From NCBI RefSeq assembly GCF_002482385.1, contig NZ_DLFW01000038.1, forward strand, positions 50,609 to 114,608: 64,000 nucleotides of DNA, written 5' to 3'. The DNA comes from Dysgonomonas sp. UBA7710. GTDB lineage: Bacteria > Bacteroidota > Bacteroidia > Bacteroidales > Dysgonomonadaceae. Shown here piece by piece: positions 9,003 to 18,245 of the stretch. Each line of letters opens with the position of its first letter. Position 1 is the stretch's first letter. The notes under the pieces were generated by a model that was given only the letters and a program-made list of their open reading frames with translations, made no database searches and had not been told where the DNA came from. Both the position numbers and the translations under genes were made by a program.

Positions 9003-12000
9003 TCAAACGACCTCTTGTTTTACCTCCTTACGGTTTTTCAGCATCCTGTAGATAATAGGTACGACATACATATTCAATAAAGTGGATGTCAGCAATCCCC
9101 CGAGTATAACTTTTGCCATAGGACTTTGTATCTCATTCCCCGGAAGGTCTCCCTGAATAGCCAATGGAATAAGGGCTAACCCCGAACACAAAGCAGTCAT
9201 CAAAATAGGATTCAGACGATCGAGAGATCCTTGCAGGATACTCTTATTCACAGAATATCCGTGATTACCCAAATCATTATAATGCGCCATTAGCAGAATG
9301 CCATTTCGGGTAGCAATTCCGAACAGGGCTATAAATCCGATAATAGCAGGAATACTGATTTCTCCCGAAGTGAACAAAATAGCATATACTCCCCCGATAA
9401 GGGCCAACGGAAGATTTAGAAGTATTACAGCCGATTGAGTGATATTCCGGAACTGATTGAACAACAATAAGAATATAATCATAATAGCAAAGACAGATAC
9501 AATAAGCAATATCCTCGATGCAGCCTGCTCACTCTCGAACTGTCCGCCGTACTCGATATGATAACCCTCCGGCAATGTAATATCCCCGTCGACCTTTTCC
9601 CTGATATCATTAACTACACTGCGCAAATCGCGATCGGCAACATTGGCGGAAACAACAATCTTGCGCTGTGCATTTTCACGGTTTACCGTATTGGGGCCTG
9701 TGGATGAAGTTACCACCGCGACATATTCGAAAGGTATTTTCTTATCGCCGGCATCTATCATCAGGTTCCGTATTTTGTCCGCCTGATCTTTATAATCGTC
9801 CGATGCTTTCAATGTGAGGTCAAAACTTTTACCATCCCTGTAAACTTGCGATACAACTTCCCCGGACAACATGACTGTTACAAAATCGGAGAATTGCGGC
9901 AATGTAATTCCGTATTTTGCCAGCATCTCACGCTTTGGAGTTATCTTCAATTGCGGACGCTCTACCTGTTGTTCTACATTCAGGTCGGCAACACCCTCGA
10001 TACTTTCTATCGAAGATTTGATTTCATTACCTAACGAATACAACTTATTCAGGTCCGTACCAAACAATTTAATCGCAATATTGGCTTTTGTACCCGAAAG
10101 CATATGATCGATACGGTGCGATATAGGTTGCCCGATTTCGACACTGATACCGGGAATAGCGTTCAGCTTTTCGCGAAGCTCGGCTATCATCTCATCCTGT
10201 GAGCGGTCTTTGAGTATAAACGGGGCTTCTATCTCCGATGTATTTACGCCGAATGAATGTTCGTCAAGCTCTGCCCGGCCTGTCTTACGGCCTACTGTCT
10301 GTATCTCAGGGATACTAAGGATAGCCTGTTCGGCCATAGTTCCTATTTTATCCGATTCTTCCAGCGATATACCGGGTAAGGTATTTATCGTAACCGTAAA
10401 TGAACCTTCATTGAACGGAGGTAAAAAGTTACGTCCGAATGTAAAGAATATGATAATAGCGGACACTAACAATACTCCTGTCACTCCCAATACAATTTTC
10501 TGTTTTTCTAATGCCCAGTGCAGGCTCTTTTCATAAACAGCTTTTAATTTAACCACAAAGAGAGATTCTTTCTCTTCCTTATTCTTCTTATTCTTACCCA
10601 GCAGATAACTACATAATACGGGAGTCACTGTAAGAGCGACAACCGTAGAGGCAAACAATGCTACAATAAAGGCAATACCCAGTGGAACAAGCATCCGCCC
10701 TTCCATCCCGCTAAGGAAAAACAACGGGATAAAACTGGTAACAATAATCAGTGTAGAATTCAATATCGGCATGCGTACTTCCTTCGAAGCCTCGAAAACG
10801 ACAGTCAGCACGGAGTGTTGTTCTTCATTTGGCTTTTGCCTGTTTTCGCGCAAGCGTTTGAATACATTTTCCACATCAATAATAGCATCGTCTACCAGAG
10901 AGCCGATTGCAATAGCCATCCCTCCCAGGCTCATCGTATTAATCGTCAGCCCCATCAGTTTCAGAGCAAGGATCGAAGTGAGCAACGACAAAGGCAGAGC
11001 CATCAGGGAGATAAATGTAGTACGCCCGTTCATCAGGAATATAAACAAAACAATAACTACAAATATCGCTCCTTCATACAGCGATTTCTGTACATTATTT
11101 ATCGAGTTGTTTATAAATCGTTCCTGACGAAATATATCTGTGGATATTTTTATATCGGAAGGAATATTCTTCTGTAATCCGGCAAGAGAAACATCCAGCT
11201 TTTCAGACAGTTCTATTGTATTGGTATTCGGTTGTTTGGTGACAGTTATCAATACGGCAGGTTTTGTCTTCTCCGAAGCTATCCCCAGTCTAGGAGTTTT
11301 TGCTCCTATCTTTATTTCGGCTACATCGCTGATAAGGATAGGACTTTCGCCTGTTTTTTTCACAACGGCCTTACCTAATTCCCCTATATCAGCGCTTTGC
11401 AGTACACCTCTTACGATATATTCATTCCCATATTCGTACAAGATGCCTCCGGACGCATTCTGATTCATATTGCGTGTCACCTGCAATACTTCATCGAGTG
11501 TTACACCATAGTGCTTCATACGCCCCGGATCGATGAGTATCTGATATTCTTCTATATCCCCGCCTATCACCGTAACCTGAGCAACACCACCGGTAGATAA
11601 AAGCCGTGGACGGATTGTCCAGTCAGCGATAGTCCGCAAGTCGAGCAATGAAGTAGAGTCGGAAGTAAGACCGATAATCATCACCTCCCCAAGAATTGAA
11701 GACTGAGGTCCCAAAGTAGGTTGGCCTATATTTTCGGGCAGGGCATCACCCAATGCGGCGAGTTTTTCGGTAACAATCTGACGGGCCTTATATATATCGG
11801 TACCCCAATCAAATTCGACCCAAACCACTGAAAACCCGGTAGTAGAGGACGACCGCACACGACGTACATCCGTAGCTCCGTTTACAGCCGTTTCTATAGG
11901 AAAAGAAACAAGGCGTTCCACTTCTTCGGGAGCCATACCGTTTGCTTCGGTCATTATCACCACCGTAGGCGCATTCAGATCAGGAAATACATCTATTTCC

Positions 12001-12101
12001 ATATTCTTTGCGGTATAGAACCCGCCGATAAGCAGGAGCACCGCGCCAATCAACACCACAAGACGGTTGTTGAGAGAGAATTGTATTATTTTATTCAGCA
12101 T
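9003..12101 (-). CDS. CusA/CzcA-type heavy-metal efflux RND transporter
   Basis: 1032 residues from the ATG at 12101 (MLNKIIQFSLNNRLVVLIG, the canonical HME-RND start). A further in-frame ATG at 12140 would add 13 residues encoded by a degenerate repeat tract, so it is rejected. Twelve membrane helices and two large periplasmic loops are evident. Motifs include DVFPDLNAPTVVIMTEANG near the N-terminus, TM4 GGMAIAIGSLVDDAIIDVENV with the paired aspartates of the proton relay, and the C-terminal GIATRNGILLMAHYNDL. It pumps metal cations out of the periplasm or cytoplasm using the proton gradient. The metal is unknown; Cu/Ag, Zn/Co/Cd and Ni pumps share this fold. Confidence 0.95.
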   Translation of the reverse strand: MLNKIIQFSLNNRLVVLIGAVLLLIGGFYTAKNMEIDVFPDLNAPTVVIMTEANGMAPEEVERLVSFPIETAVNGATDVRRVRSSSTTGFSVVWVEFDWGTDIYKARQIVTEKLAALGDALPENIGQPTLGPQSSILGEVMIIGLTSDSTSLLDLRTIADWTIRPRLLSTGGVAQVTVIGGDIEEYQILIDPGRMKHYGVTLDEVLQVTRNMNQNASGGILYEYGNEYIVRGVLQSADIGELGKAVVKKTGESPILISDVAEIKIGAKTPRLGIASEKTKPAVLITVTKQPNTNTIELSEKLDVSLAGLQKNIPSDIKISTDIFRQERFINNSINNVQKSLYEGAIFVVIVLFIFLMNGRTTFISLMALPLSLLTSILALKLMGLTINTMSLGGMAIAIGSLVDDAIIDVENVFKRLRENRQKPNEEQHSVLTVVFEASKEVRMPILNSTLIIVTSFIPLFFLSGMEGRMLVPLGIAFIVALFASTVVALTVTPVLCSYLLGKNKKNKEEKESLFVVKLKAVYEKSLHWALEKQKIVLGVTGVLLVSAIIIFFTFGRNFLPPFNEGSFTVTINTLPGISLEESDKIGTMAEQAILSIPEIQTVGRKTGRAELDEHSFGVNTSEIEAPFILKDRSQDEMIAELREKLNAIPGISVEIGQPISHRIDHMLSGTKANIAIKLFGTDLNKLYSLGNEIKSSIESIEGVADLNVEQQVERPQLKITPKREMLAKYGITLPQFSDFVTVMLSGEVVSQVYRDGKSFDLTLKASDDYKDQADKIRNLMIDAGDKKIPFEYVAVVTSSTGPNTVNRENAQRKIVVSANVADRDLRSVVNDIREKVDGDITLPEGYHIEYGGQFESEQAASRILLIVSVFAIMIIFLLLFNQFRNITQSAVILLNLPLALIGGVYAILFTSGEISIPAIIGFIALFGIATRNGILLMAHYNDLGNHGYSVNKSILQGSLDRLNPILMTALCSGLALIPLAIQGDLPGNEIQSPMAKVILGGLLTSTLLNMYVVPIIYRMLKNRKEVKQEVV

Positions 12102-12242
12102 AAATAAGTTACAAGTTGACGAGTTACAAGTTACAAGCAATAAGATGGTCTACTGCATGTATTTTTCTGTATCTACTGGTTAATTTGTCCATCATGTGCA
12201 TATTTGCTAATTTTCACATTGGCATATTGACACATTAATAAT
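12102..12242. repeat. Degenerate short-tandem-repeat tract between cusB-like and cusA-like genes
   Basis: The gap contains near-heptamer words (GTTACAA, GTTGACGA, GTTACAA at 12108-12136) and, nearer the cusB-like stop, 8-9 bp words of the TTGGCATAT type (12190-12235). Both word classes recur in other gaps of this window. The tract lies inside the operon and so is probably transcribed. Confidence 0.6.
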
Positions 12243-13496
12243 TTAGTGTTCATGAGCATGAGGTATAGCCGCTGAAGCCGATGCCAGTTTAATATGATAT
12301 GCACCTTTACTTACAACCTTATCTCCCGCCTTTAATCCCGAAAGTATTTCTACAAGATTCCCGTCATTTATCCCGATCCTGACTTCCTGCTTTTTGTAAG
12401 CATCAGGATGAGTCTGCAAATAGACGAAATAAACACCTTGTTCCTCTGTGAGAGAGGAAACCGGGATTGCCAGAACATTTTCCCTCGGCTGTCCCAGCAG
12501 ATAAACTTCCACATAAGAGCCGGAAACAACCTGCCCTACATTGTCAAACTCAAAATTAGCCGGTAGATAATACTCCTGACTGTTTGTTGAACGGCCGTAT
12601 GAGACAATGCGACCGTTCAGGTCTGAAAGACGGTAAACCGTATTGTCATACGAAGTTTTGAAGTTAGCGGATGTAATGCTTCCCAAATCTTTATAATAGC
12701 GCTCCGACACATCGGCCCGAAGTTGCAACTTCCTGTTCTGTGTCACAGTCACTAATGGTTGACCTACATCCACATATTGACCTTCGGATACCAGTTTACT
12801 TTTTACAAACCCGCTGATAGGAGCAGAAATACTGATGCCTCTTGCTGTCAAACGCTGACCTATGGCCTGATATGATACTTTTGCATTCTCATAATTCAGC
12901 TTTATCTCGTTGTATTCTTTTTGTGAAATCAGTTTATCCCCGATCAGGGATTCTGCGCGTTGGTACTCGCGTTGAGCTATATCATACGCTGTTTTCGCTT
13001 TTATGGAAGGGTCTCCATCAACAAGGTTTTTCGAAGAGATACTAACCAGAGACTCGCCTCCTTTTACGGATGCGCCCTCATTCAACGATGCTTTATTAAA
13101 AGATACAATGCCGCTCGAAGTAGCGGAAACAGTTACTTCATCGCCTTGTGCCGATAATATCTGCCCACTGGTCTTTATCACCTGATGAAACTTGTCAGGC
13201 TTTACGTTAAACACTTCCAAACCAGCCTGCCTGGCCTGTTCGGGTGTAAATAATATTTCATCACCATGAGCCGGTTCTTCTTTTCCATGATCGTGATCGC
13301 ATTCTTCACCCCCGGTATGGTTGTGCTCAGCCTCTTGTTCATGGTCATGATTGCACTCCTCGCCTTCTGCATGATTATGCCCCTCTTGCGATTCGGATGT
13401 ATGATTGTGTCCCGCGTGATCGTCTGTTTTAGGTTTGGAATTACAACTCCATAATATCGCCAACAGACAGGCGAAATAAATTATATATTTTTTCAT
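12243..13496 (-). CDS. CusB/CzcB-like periplasmic adaptor with His-rich metal-binding N-terminus
   Basis: 417 residues. The N-terminus is a lipoprotein signal (LLAILWSCNSK, Cys about residue 18). Residues about 25-80 are an extreme His/Asp/Glu/Cys region with repeated GHNH, EECNHDHE and EECDHDHG units, and the protein ends HAHEH; both look like metal ligands. The remainder is a membrane-fusion protein: barrel-sandwich (SATSSGIVSFNKASLNEGASV and its return strand SAPISGFVKSKLVSEGQYV), an alpha-hairpin (about 165-210), and C-terminal beta domains. It links the RND pump to the outer-membrane channel and may collect metal in the periplasm. It is followed by the pump gene after a 141-base repeat tract. 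Confidence 0.93.
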   Translation of the reverse strand: MKKYIIYFACLLAILWSCNSKPKTDDHAGHNHTSESQEGHNHAEGEECNHDHEQEAEHNHTGGEECDHDHGKEEPAHGDEILFTPEQARQAGLEVFNVKPDKFHQVIKTSGQILSAQGDEVTVSATSSGIVSFNKASLNEGASVKGGESLVSISSKNLVDGDPSIKAKTAYDIAQREYQRAESLIGDKLISQKEYNEIKLNYENAKVSYQAIGQRLTARGISISAPISGFVKSKLVSEGQYVDVGQPLVTVTQNRKLQLRADVSERYYKDLGSITSANFKTSYDNTVYRLSDLNGRIVSYGRSTNSQEYYLPANFEFDNVGQVVSGSYVEVYLLGQPRENVLAIPVSSLTEEQGVYFVYLQTHPDAYKKQEVRIGINDGNLVEILSGLKAGDKVVSKGAYHIKLASASAAIPHAHEH

Positions 13497-13584
13497 TATT
13501 CTTATTTCTTAGATTTTCTGACATAACAAAGAGTGAGGGAATACCATCCTCTTCTCAATGACATAGATAAAGTTTCTTAAAGTA

Positions 13585-14040
13585 TTAACCTAAAAAATAA
13601 GATACGGGAGGAGCTCGCAGACTTTTTACAGAGCCTACGAAAGGAGGAATATAGTTTTCTAAATACGGTTTCTGTTGTAATCGCTGTCCGAATTCGGGAG
13701 CTTCCAGATAAAGATCACTCAGTGGATTTATTGTAAACAATAAGGACAAGCAATTAGCGCAGGGAAGTATATCGTCATGAAGATCATTATTCTGGCGAAG
13801 AACAATTTCTTTCAGATCGCAGTCTTCTGAAGATGAATGATGGTGATGCTTGTCATGCTCGCAACAGCAGTCTCCTAAATCGTCATGATGTTCGGAACAA
13901 TGATGTTGGTGAACGATTTCCTCCAGAGAGAAACAAACAGTACCATCATGATGGGAATGAGGTAAAACAGAATGCGCCAATAAGAATATATTGGCAAGCA
14001 TCAATAACGTCAGAGTAATCAGTCGTTTTACCTTTTCCAT
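13585..14040 (-). CDS. Small His/Cys-rich exported protein heading the metal-efflux operon
   Basis: 151 residues with an N-terminal hydrophobic segment (about 8-24, LITLTLLMLANIFLLAHS) that is a signal peptide or membrane anchor. Residues about 26-75 hold clusters HSHHDG, HQHHCSEHHDD, GDCCCEHDKHHHH and a later CANC, clearly a metal-binding surface. It resembles an uncharacterised Bacteroidota family (possibly DUF6769) found beside metal efflux pumps, but no function is established to my knowledge. It starts the operon; the cusB-like gene follows after 88 bases. The ATG lies only six bases from a TATCTTTG -7 box, so the transcript may be nearly leaderless. A role as periplasmic metal buffer or sensor is inference. 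Confidence 0.8.
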   Translation of the reverse strand: MEKVKRLITLTLLMLANIFLLAHSVLPHSHHDGTVCFSLEEIVHQHHCSEHHDDLGDCCCEHDKHHHHSSSEDCDLKEIVLRQNNDLHDDILPCANCLSLLFTINPLSDLYLEAPEFGQRLQQKPYLENYIPPFVGSVKSLRAPPVSYFLG

Positions 14041-14045
14041 ATATG

Positions 14046-14053
14046 CAAAGATA
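14046..14053 (-). promoter_or_regulatory. -7 promoter element of the metal-efflux operon
   Basis: On the minus strand this is TATCTTTG, matching TAnnTTTG. Its last base is six bases from the start codon at 14040, implying a very short or absent leader. No -33 TTTG is obvious. Confidence 0.45.
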
Positions 14054-14092
14054 TGATTTTTTCTTAAAAAAACCTGATACTTATCCGCTTCA

Positions 14093-15058
14093 TTAATCGG
14101 AAAATAGCATTAGGTTATGATCCCTTATGTAAAATTCTATTTTCTGGGCAGTAGCATCCTTTAGCAGTATGCGCTTATCCTTGTCTAAAAGATAAAGCGT
14201 AGGAATTGCTTTCAGGTCATAGACTTTCTTGTTCAATACCGTTTGATTCTTGTCATAACCGTTTACCCACGATGCAGGAATATCCTTCAGATGATTTTGC
14301 CAGATACTTAAATCTGCATCAGGATAAAAAGCCAATACTTTAAGCCCACCCGACTCGTGTATCTTATTTATAACGGGAGATTGTTTCAAATAAGCTATAT
14401 TTTCGGCACAGGTATGACAATCGGGATTGTAGAACATCAACAAGGTATATCCTGTATCTAATCTGTGAAGTGTACCTGTTTTCCCTGAACTCAGGGTATA
14501 GGTGATATCGGCGGCTATCTGCCCGGGCCTGTTTTTTTCCATCATTTCCAGCTTGAACCTGACTTTCTCTTTCTCTACATCGCCTGTAACGGAATCGGCC
14601 AGTACATATTTAGCTACCGGAATATAGTACTCTTCATTACGCATAAAGGAATTAGGATCATACAGATACTTCTCGAAGTTATTTGTGAAGAAAAAATACA
14701 TCTCCGGTGTTTTCTGATGCTCTGCCTTCTTCAATAAAGCGGCTATAGATTGTTCGGCAATATTCTTATCTGCTACAGGCAAAATCTGTACATAATTAGC
14801 AAGAGCCTGCTCGGTTATGTCAGGCAGATGAATATATGTTGTATCTGAAAAATCGAAATTATCCCAGTAATGGGTAATCAAAAAATTGGCTCTGTCCACA
14901 GGCGCGGTAAGTTCTTCCGGTACCTCCGGCAATTCCACAGCCGTTCTCTCCTCAACTTCCGTTTCCTGTGCAGATGCATTATTCTGCAATGGTTTGCTAT
15001 TACTACAAGAATAAAAACCAAGTACGGCTATAACGGCTATTAGTATAAAGTATTTCAT
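14093..15058 (-). CDS. Thioredoxin-like lipoprotein with DUF5106-type N-terminal domain
   Basis: 321 residues. The N-terminus is a lipoprotein signal (VLGFYSCSNSK, Cys about residue 18). Residues about 55-160 match the DUF5106 pattern (DRANFLITHYWDNFDFSDTT; the region with EMYFFFTNNFEKYLYDPNS). A thioredoxin fold follows, with the active site CHTC in FYNPDCHTCAENI and a cis-proline segment LKAIPTLYLLDKDK. It is probably a periplasmic thiol-disulphide protein tethered to the membrane; its partner is unknown. It sits on the same strand as the metal operon but has its own -7 box (15082-15089) and a 52-base gap before the next gene. Confidence 0.85.
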   Translation of the reverse strand: MKYFILIAVIAVLGFYSCSNSKPLQNNASAQETEVEERTAVELPEVPEELTAPVDRANFLITHYWDNFDFSDTTYIHLPDITEQALANYVQILPVADKNIAEQSIAALLKKAEHQKTPEMYFFFTNNFEKYLYDPNSFMRNEEYYIPVAKYVLADSVTGDVEKEKVRFKLEMMEKNRPGQIAADITYTLSSGKTGTLHRLDTGYTLLMFYNPDCHTCAENIAYLKQSPVINKIHESGGLKVLAFYPDADLSIWQNHLKDIPASWVNGYDKNQTVLNKKVYDLKAIPTLYLLDKDKRILLKDATAQKIEFYIRDHNLMLFSD

Positions 15059-15081
15059 ATCCTATATCAATTAAATATCTG

Positions 15082-15089
15082 CAAAGATA
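15082..15089 (-). promoter_or_regulatory. -7 promoter element of the thioredoxin-like gene
   Basis: Minus strand TATCTTTG, matching TAnnTTTG, 24 bases upstream of the start codon at 15058. No clear -33 box. Confidence 0.4.
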
Positions 15090-15114
15090 GCATTTTAACA
15101 TTTGATATTAAATA

Positions 15115-15146
15115 AAGAAGAGCAGCAATAGTTTGGTGCTCTTCTT
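15115..15146 (-). terminator. Hairpin terminator after the EF-G-like gene
   Basis: Perfect 10-bp stem (AAGAAGAGCA / TGCTCTTCTT) with a 12-nt loop, 20 bases downstream of the stop codon of the EF-G-like gene. Confidence 0.7.
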
Positions 15147-15166
15147 CTTTTTATATAGACGATGTA

Positions 15167-17326
15167 TCAATCTTCCTCTTTCTGACTTGCCTCGTACTCT
15201 TTCAATAGCTTGTCCTGAACATCGGACGGCACAAGTTCATAACTTGCAAACTTCATTGTAAACGAAGCACGGCCTCCGGTAAGTGAGCTAAGTGAAATAG
15301 AATAGTTAGCCATTTCTTTCAATGGTACCTTGGCATTCAGAATCTCTATACCCCTGTCGCTTTCCATTCCCATAATCATGGCGCGGCGGTTCTGGAGGTC
15401 TCCCATCACATCCCCCATCCTATCCGATGGAACGGATACTGTCACATCATAAATAGGTTCAAGGATTTTCGGCCCCGCGTTCTTAAATGCTTCGCTAAAC
15501 GCATTACGTCCCGCAAGCATAAATGAGATTTCATTGGAGTCTACCGGATGCATCTTTCCATCATAAACAACCACTCGAACATCACGTGCATATGAGCCGG
15601 TAAGAGGTCCCTGTTCCAAACGCGACATCACCCCTTTCAATATAGCCGGTAGGAAGCGTGCATCGATAGCACCTCCGACAATACTGCTGACAAAGACAAG
15701 CTTGCCACCCCAATCAAGATCGTAAGTCTGCACATCCCGTGACTGCACCTTAAATTCCTGGCCGTTAAACTTATACGTTTCCGGCAATGGCATACCGTCC
15801 ACATATGGTTCTACTATCAAATGTACCTCTCCGAACTGCCCGGCACCACCCGACTGCTTCTTGTGGCGGTAATCCGCTCGTGCAGACTTTGTTATGGTCT
15901 CACGATACGGAATCTTAGGTTCGGAATAAACAATGCCTATCTTATCGTTATTCTCTATTCTCCATTTCAATGTTTTCAGGTGGAACTCCCCTTGTCCGGA
16001 TACGATAAGCTGTTTCAGTTCCTTCGAATTTTCAATCATCCATGTAGGGTCTTCCTCATGCATACGCAGCAACACCTCGTTCATCTTCTCCGTATCCTTC
16101 TCATTCTCAGCCTTTATAGCACGGCGATATTTAGGGTCCGGATATTTTATGAAATTAAATTTATTATCAGTACCTTTTGCATTTAAAGTATTTCCGGTAC
16201 GTACATCTTTGAGCTTCACAGCTGCTCCGATATCTCCAGCTACCAACTCCTCTATTTTTGTGCGTTGTTGTCCGGCAGGGCAGAAAATCTGACCGATACG
16301 TTCTTTCGAACCTCTGTCGGCATTTATCAGGTCGTCCCCTTCATGCACTTTACCACTCATTACCTTGAAGTAAGAAACTTCTCCTACATGCGGCTCAACC
16401 ATTGTCTTAAAAAAGAACAGGCTGGTCGGCGCGTCCGAATCCGGCTTCACTTCCACCCCTTCGGTATTCACAGGCGCAGGCTGGTCGCGAACGTAAGGAA
16501 CCACATTGCCAAGGAATTCCATTGTACGGCGCACACACATATCTTTTTCGGCAGATACGCAGAAGACCGGGAACAAATCCCTGTTTACCAACCCCCAACG
16601 GATACCCATACGCATCTCGTCCTCGGTCAGTGTCCCTTGCTCAAAGAATTTCTCCATCAGGGACTCTTCGTTTTCGGCAGCTGCCTCTATCAGTTTTTGC
16701 TGCAATTCGGTTGCCTTTTCCAATTCTTCGGCAGGTATATCGAGAACCTCTGGAACACCACCTTCGGGCTTCCATCGGAACATTTTAAATTTCAAGACAT
16801 CGACAACAGCATTAAAACCCTCTCCGCAATTGATCGGATATTGTATCAACACTGCCTTTTCACCATAATCGGCTTTAAGCTGAGAAACCACATTGTCAAA
16901 ATCAGCCTTTACATGGTCTAATTGGTTGACAATAAAAATCACTGGCTTCTTTAATTTTTGAGTATATCTCAATTGATTTATGGTACCTACTTCCATACCA
17001 TACTGGGCATTCAGCACCATCAGTGCTGTATCTGTCACATTTAACGAGGTAACGACATTTCCGACAAAATCATCTGATCCCGGACAATCAATAAAGTTAA
17101 GTTTTCTATTCATCCATTCCACAGAGAAAATGCTGGAAAAAACGGAATATCCGTATTCTTTTTCCACGGGGAAATAGTCCGAGACAGTATTTCCGTCCTT
17201 AACACTTCCTCTGCGTTTTATGACACCCGCTTCGTAGAGCATGGCTTCGGCGAGAGTGGTTTTGCCCGCTCCCGAACTACCAAGAATAGCTATGTTCTTG
17301 ATTTCTTGTGTTTGGTAAGTTCTCAT
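15167..17326 (-). CDS. EF-G-like translation factor paralogue with altered GTPase motifs
   Basis: 719 residues, the full EF-G domain set. G1 is intact (GSSGAGKT, 16-23), but G3 is DCPGSDDF (80-87) where EF-G has DTPGHVDF, so the catalytic histidine is replaced by Ser84. G4 is NQLD (134-137) instead of NKxD. The switch I region carries no recognisable conserved threonine motif. Domains II-V follow, including the domain IV loop (GGAGQFGEVHLIVEP) and a terminal EEY/EED tail. This is the pattern of the Bacteroides paralogue EF-G2, reported to support translation without GTPase activity and to matter under carbon limitation and in gut colonisation. It is transcribed alone, with a hairpin after it. 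Confidence 0.93.
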   Translation of the reverse strand: MRTYQTQEIKNIAILGSSGAGKTTLAEAMLYEAGVIKRRGSVKDGNTVSDYFPVEKEYGYSVFSSIFSVEWMNRKLNFIDCPGSDDFVGNVVTSLNVTDTALMVLNAQYGMEVGTINQLRYTQKLKKPVIFIVNQLDHVKADFDNVVSQLKADYGEKAVLIQYPINCGEGFNAVVDVLKFKMFRWKPEGGVPEVLDIPAEELEKATELQQKLIEAAAENEESLMEKFFEQGTLTEDEMRMGIRWGLVNRDLFPVFCVSAEKDMCVRRTMEFLGNVVPYVRDQPAPVNTEGVEVKPDSDAPTSLFFFKTMVEPHVGEVSYFKVMSGKVHEGDDLINADRGSKERIGQIFCPAGQQRTKIEELVAGDIGAAVKLKDVRTGNTLNAKGTDNKFNFIKYPDPKYRRAIKAENEKDTEKMNEVLLRMHEEDPTWMIENSKELKQLIVSGQGEFHLKTLKWRIENNDKIGIVYSEPKIPYRETITKSARADYRHKKQSGGAGQFGEVHLIVEPYVDGMPLPETYKFNGQEFKVQSRDVQTYDLDWGGKLVFVSSIVGGAIDARFLPAILKGVMSRLEQGPLTGSYARDVRVVVYDGKMHPVDSNEISFMLAGRNAFSEAFKNAGPKILEPIYDVTVSVPSDRMGDVMGDLQNRRAMIMGMESDRGIEILNAKVPLKEMANYSISLSSLTGGRASFTMKFASYELVPSDVQDKLLKEYEASQKEED

Positions 17327-17569
17327 GGCTAAAAATGTTTTACATGGTTAATATTATTATACCTTTTACCAAAATAGCCTCATTTTGAGGCGACATTTCC
17401 AAAATTAGTGAAATGTTTTGAGGAAATTATCATTTTTAGTATGCTAAATAAGCTAACATGTTAAAAAATATCTATTCTTCATCCGGTTTTCATGCCCATG
17501 GTTACTATTATCCAAGATAAAAAGATGAAAATCAATATAAATAACTACTTTTCGAGGCGATTTTATCCA

Positions 17570-18145
17570 CTTAAAAGGTAACAAAGGTTACACTTTTTCA
17601 GGCATCAGTCAATAGTTATCAGTTAACAATTTGTATCTCGTACCTCGTCTACTCGTACCTCTTTACTTACTACTTAAAACTCATTACTTGTCAAAAAGTA
17701 ACAAAGGTAACAGCTTTTTCAGCTTTTAGCTGATAGCTATTAGCCGTTAGCCGAAGCTATCGCACAAGAGACTTTACAGTTATCAGTCAACGACTCGTAA
17801 GATATAAAAACTTTGCGTCTCTGCGTCTTTGCGTGAAACAAAATAAAGTATCTTGTAACCCGTAACTGTTAAAAGGTAACACTCGTTTCAGTCAACAGTC
17901 ATCAGTCAACAGTCATCAGTCAACAGTCATCAGTTAACAATATACTCTCGCAAAGACGCAAAAGGTAACAAAGGTAACACTATTTACAGTGAACAGTTAG
18001 CAGTCATCAGTTAACAACTTGTATCTCGTATCTTGTATCTTGTATCTTGTCTACTCGTATCTCATATAACTTTCAACTTACTACTTATCCCAATACTTCA
18101 AAGAGCTATCGGCTAACAGCTAAAGGCTACCAACTCCAACTATAT
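17570..18145. repeat. Mosaic of degenerate 7-bp tandem repeats
   Basis: Several heptamer families are strung together. Examples: alternating CAGTCAA/CAGTCAT units at 17891-17936; CTTGTAT/CTCGTAT/CTTGTCT units at 18017-18062 and a diverged version at 17632-17665; TAGC-based units (TAGCTGA, TAGCTAT, TAGCCGT, TAGCCGA) at 17726-17755; and AAAGGTAACA blocks at 17575, 17695, 17873 and 17962. Two oppositely oriented TTTGCGTCT-type segments occur (17811-17837 and 17947-17966), which could pair. No spacers or coding frame are present. The same word families recur in at least nine other places in the window. Confidence 0.8.
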
Positions 18146-18245
18146 AGATAAAATTTTTCTCACGAATCACCCTCTATAAAGCATTATTTGCCGGAAGACA
18201 CAGAAAAGATAGTTATCATTAGTCAGAATAATTAAAAATATTTTT

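Noticed and set aside
9004..9006. TTG start of the CusC-like gene overlapping the pump gene by 4 bases
   Set aside because: The ATG at 8985 directly precedes the signal peptide and leaves a normal 17-base gap.
16265..16921. A 218-codon open frame on the plus strand
   Set aside because: It is fully antisense to the EF-G-like gene and has no recognisable motif or promoter.
17891..17936. Regularly repeated CAGTCAA/CAGTCAT units, at first sight CRISPR-like
   Set aside because: The units are 7 bp, directly adjacent and without spacers, and no cas gene is nearby.
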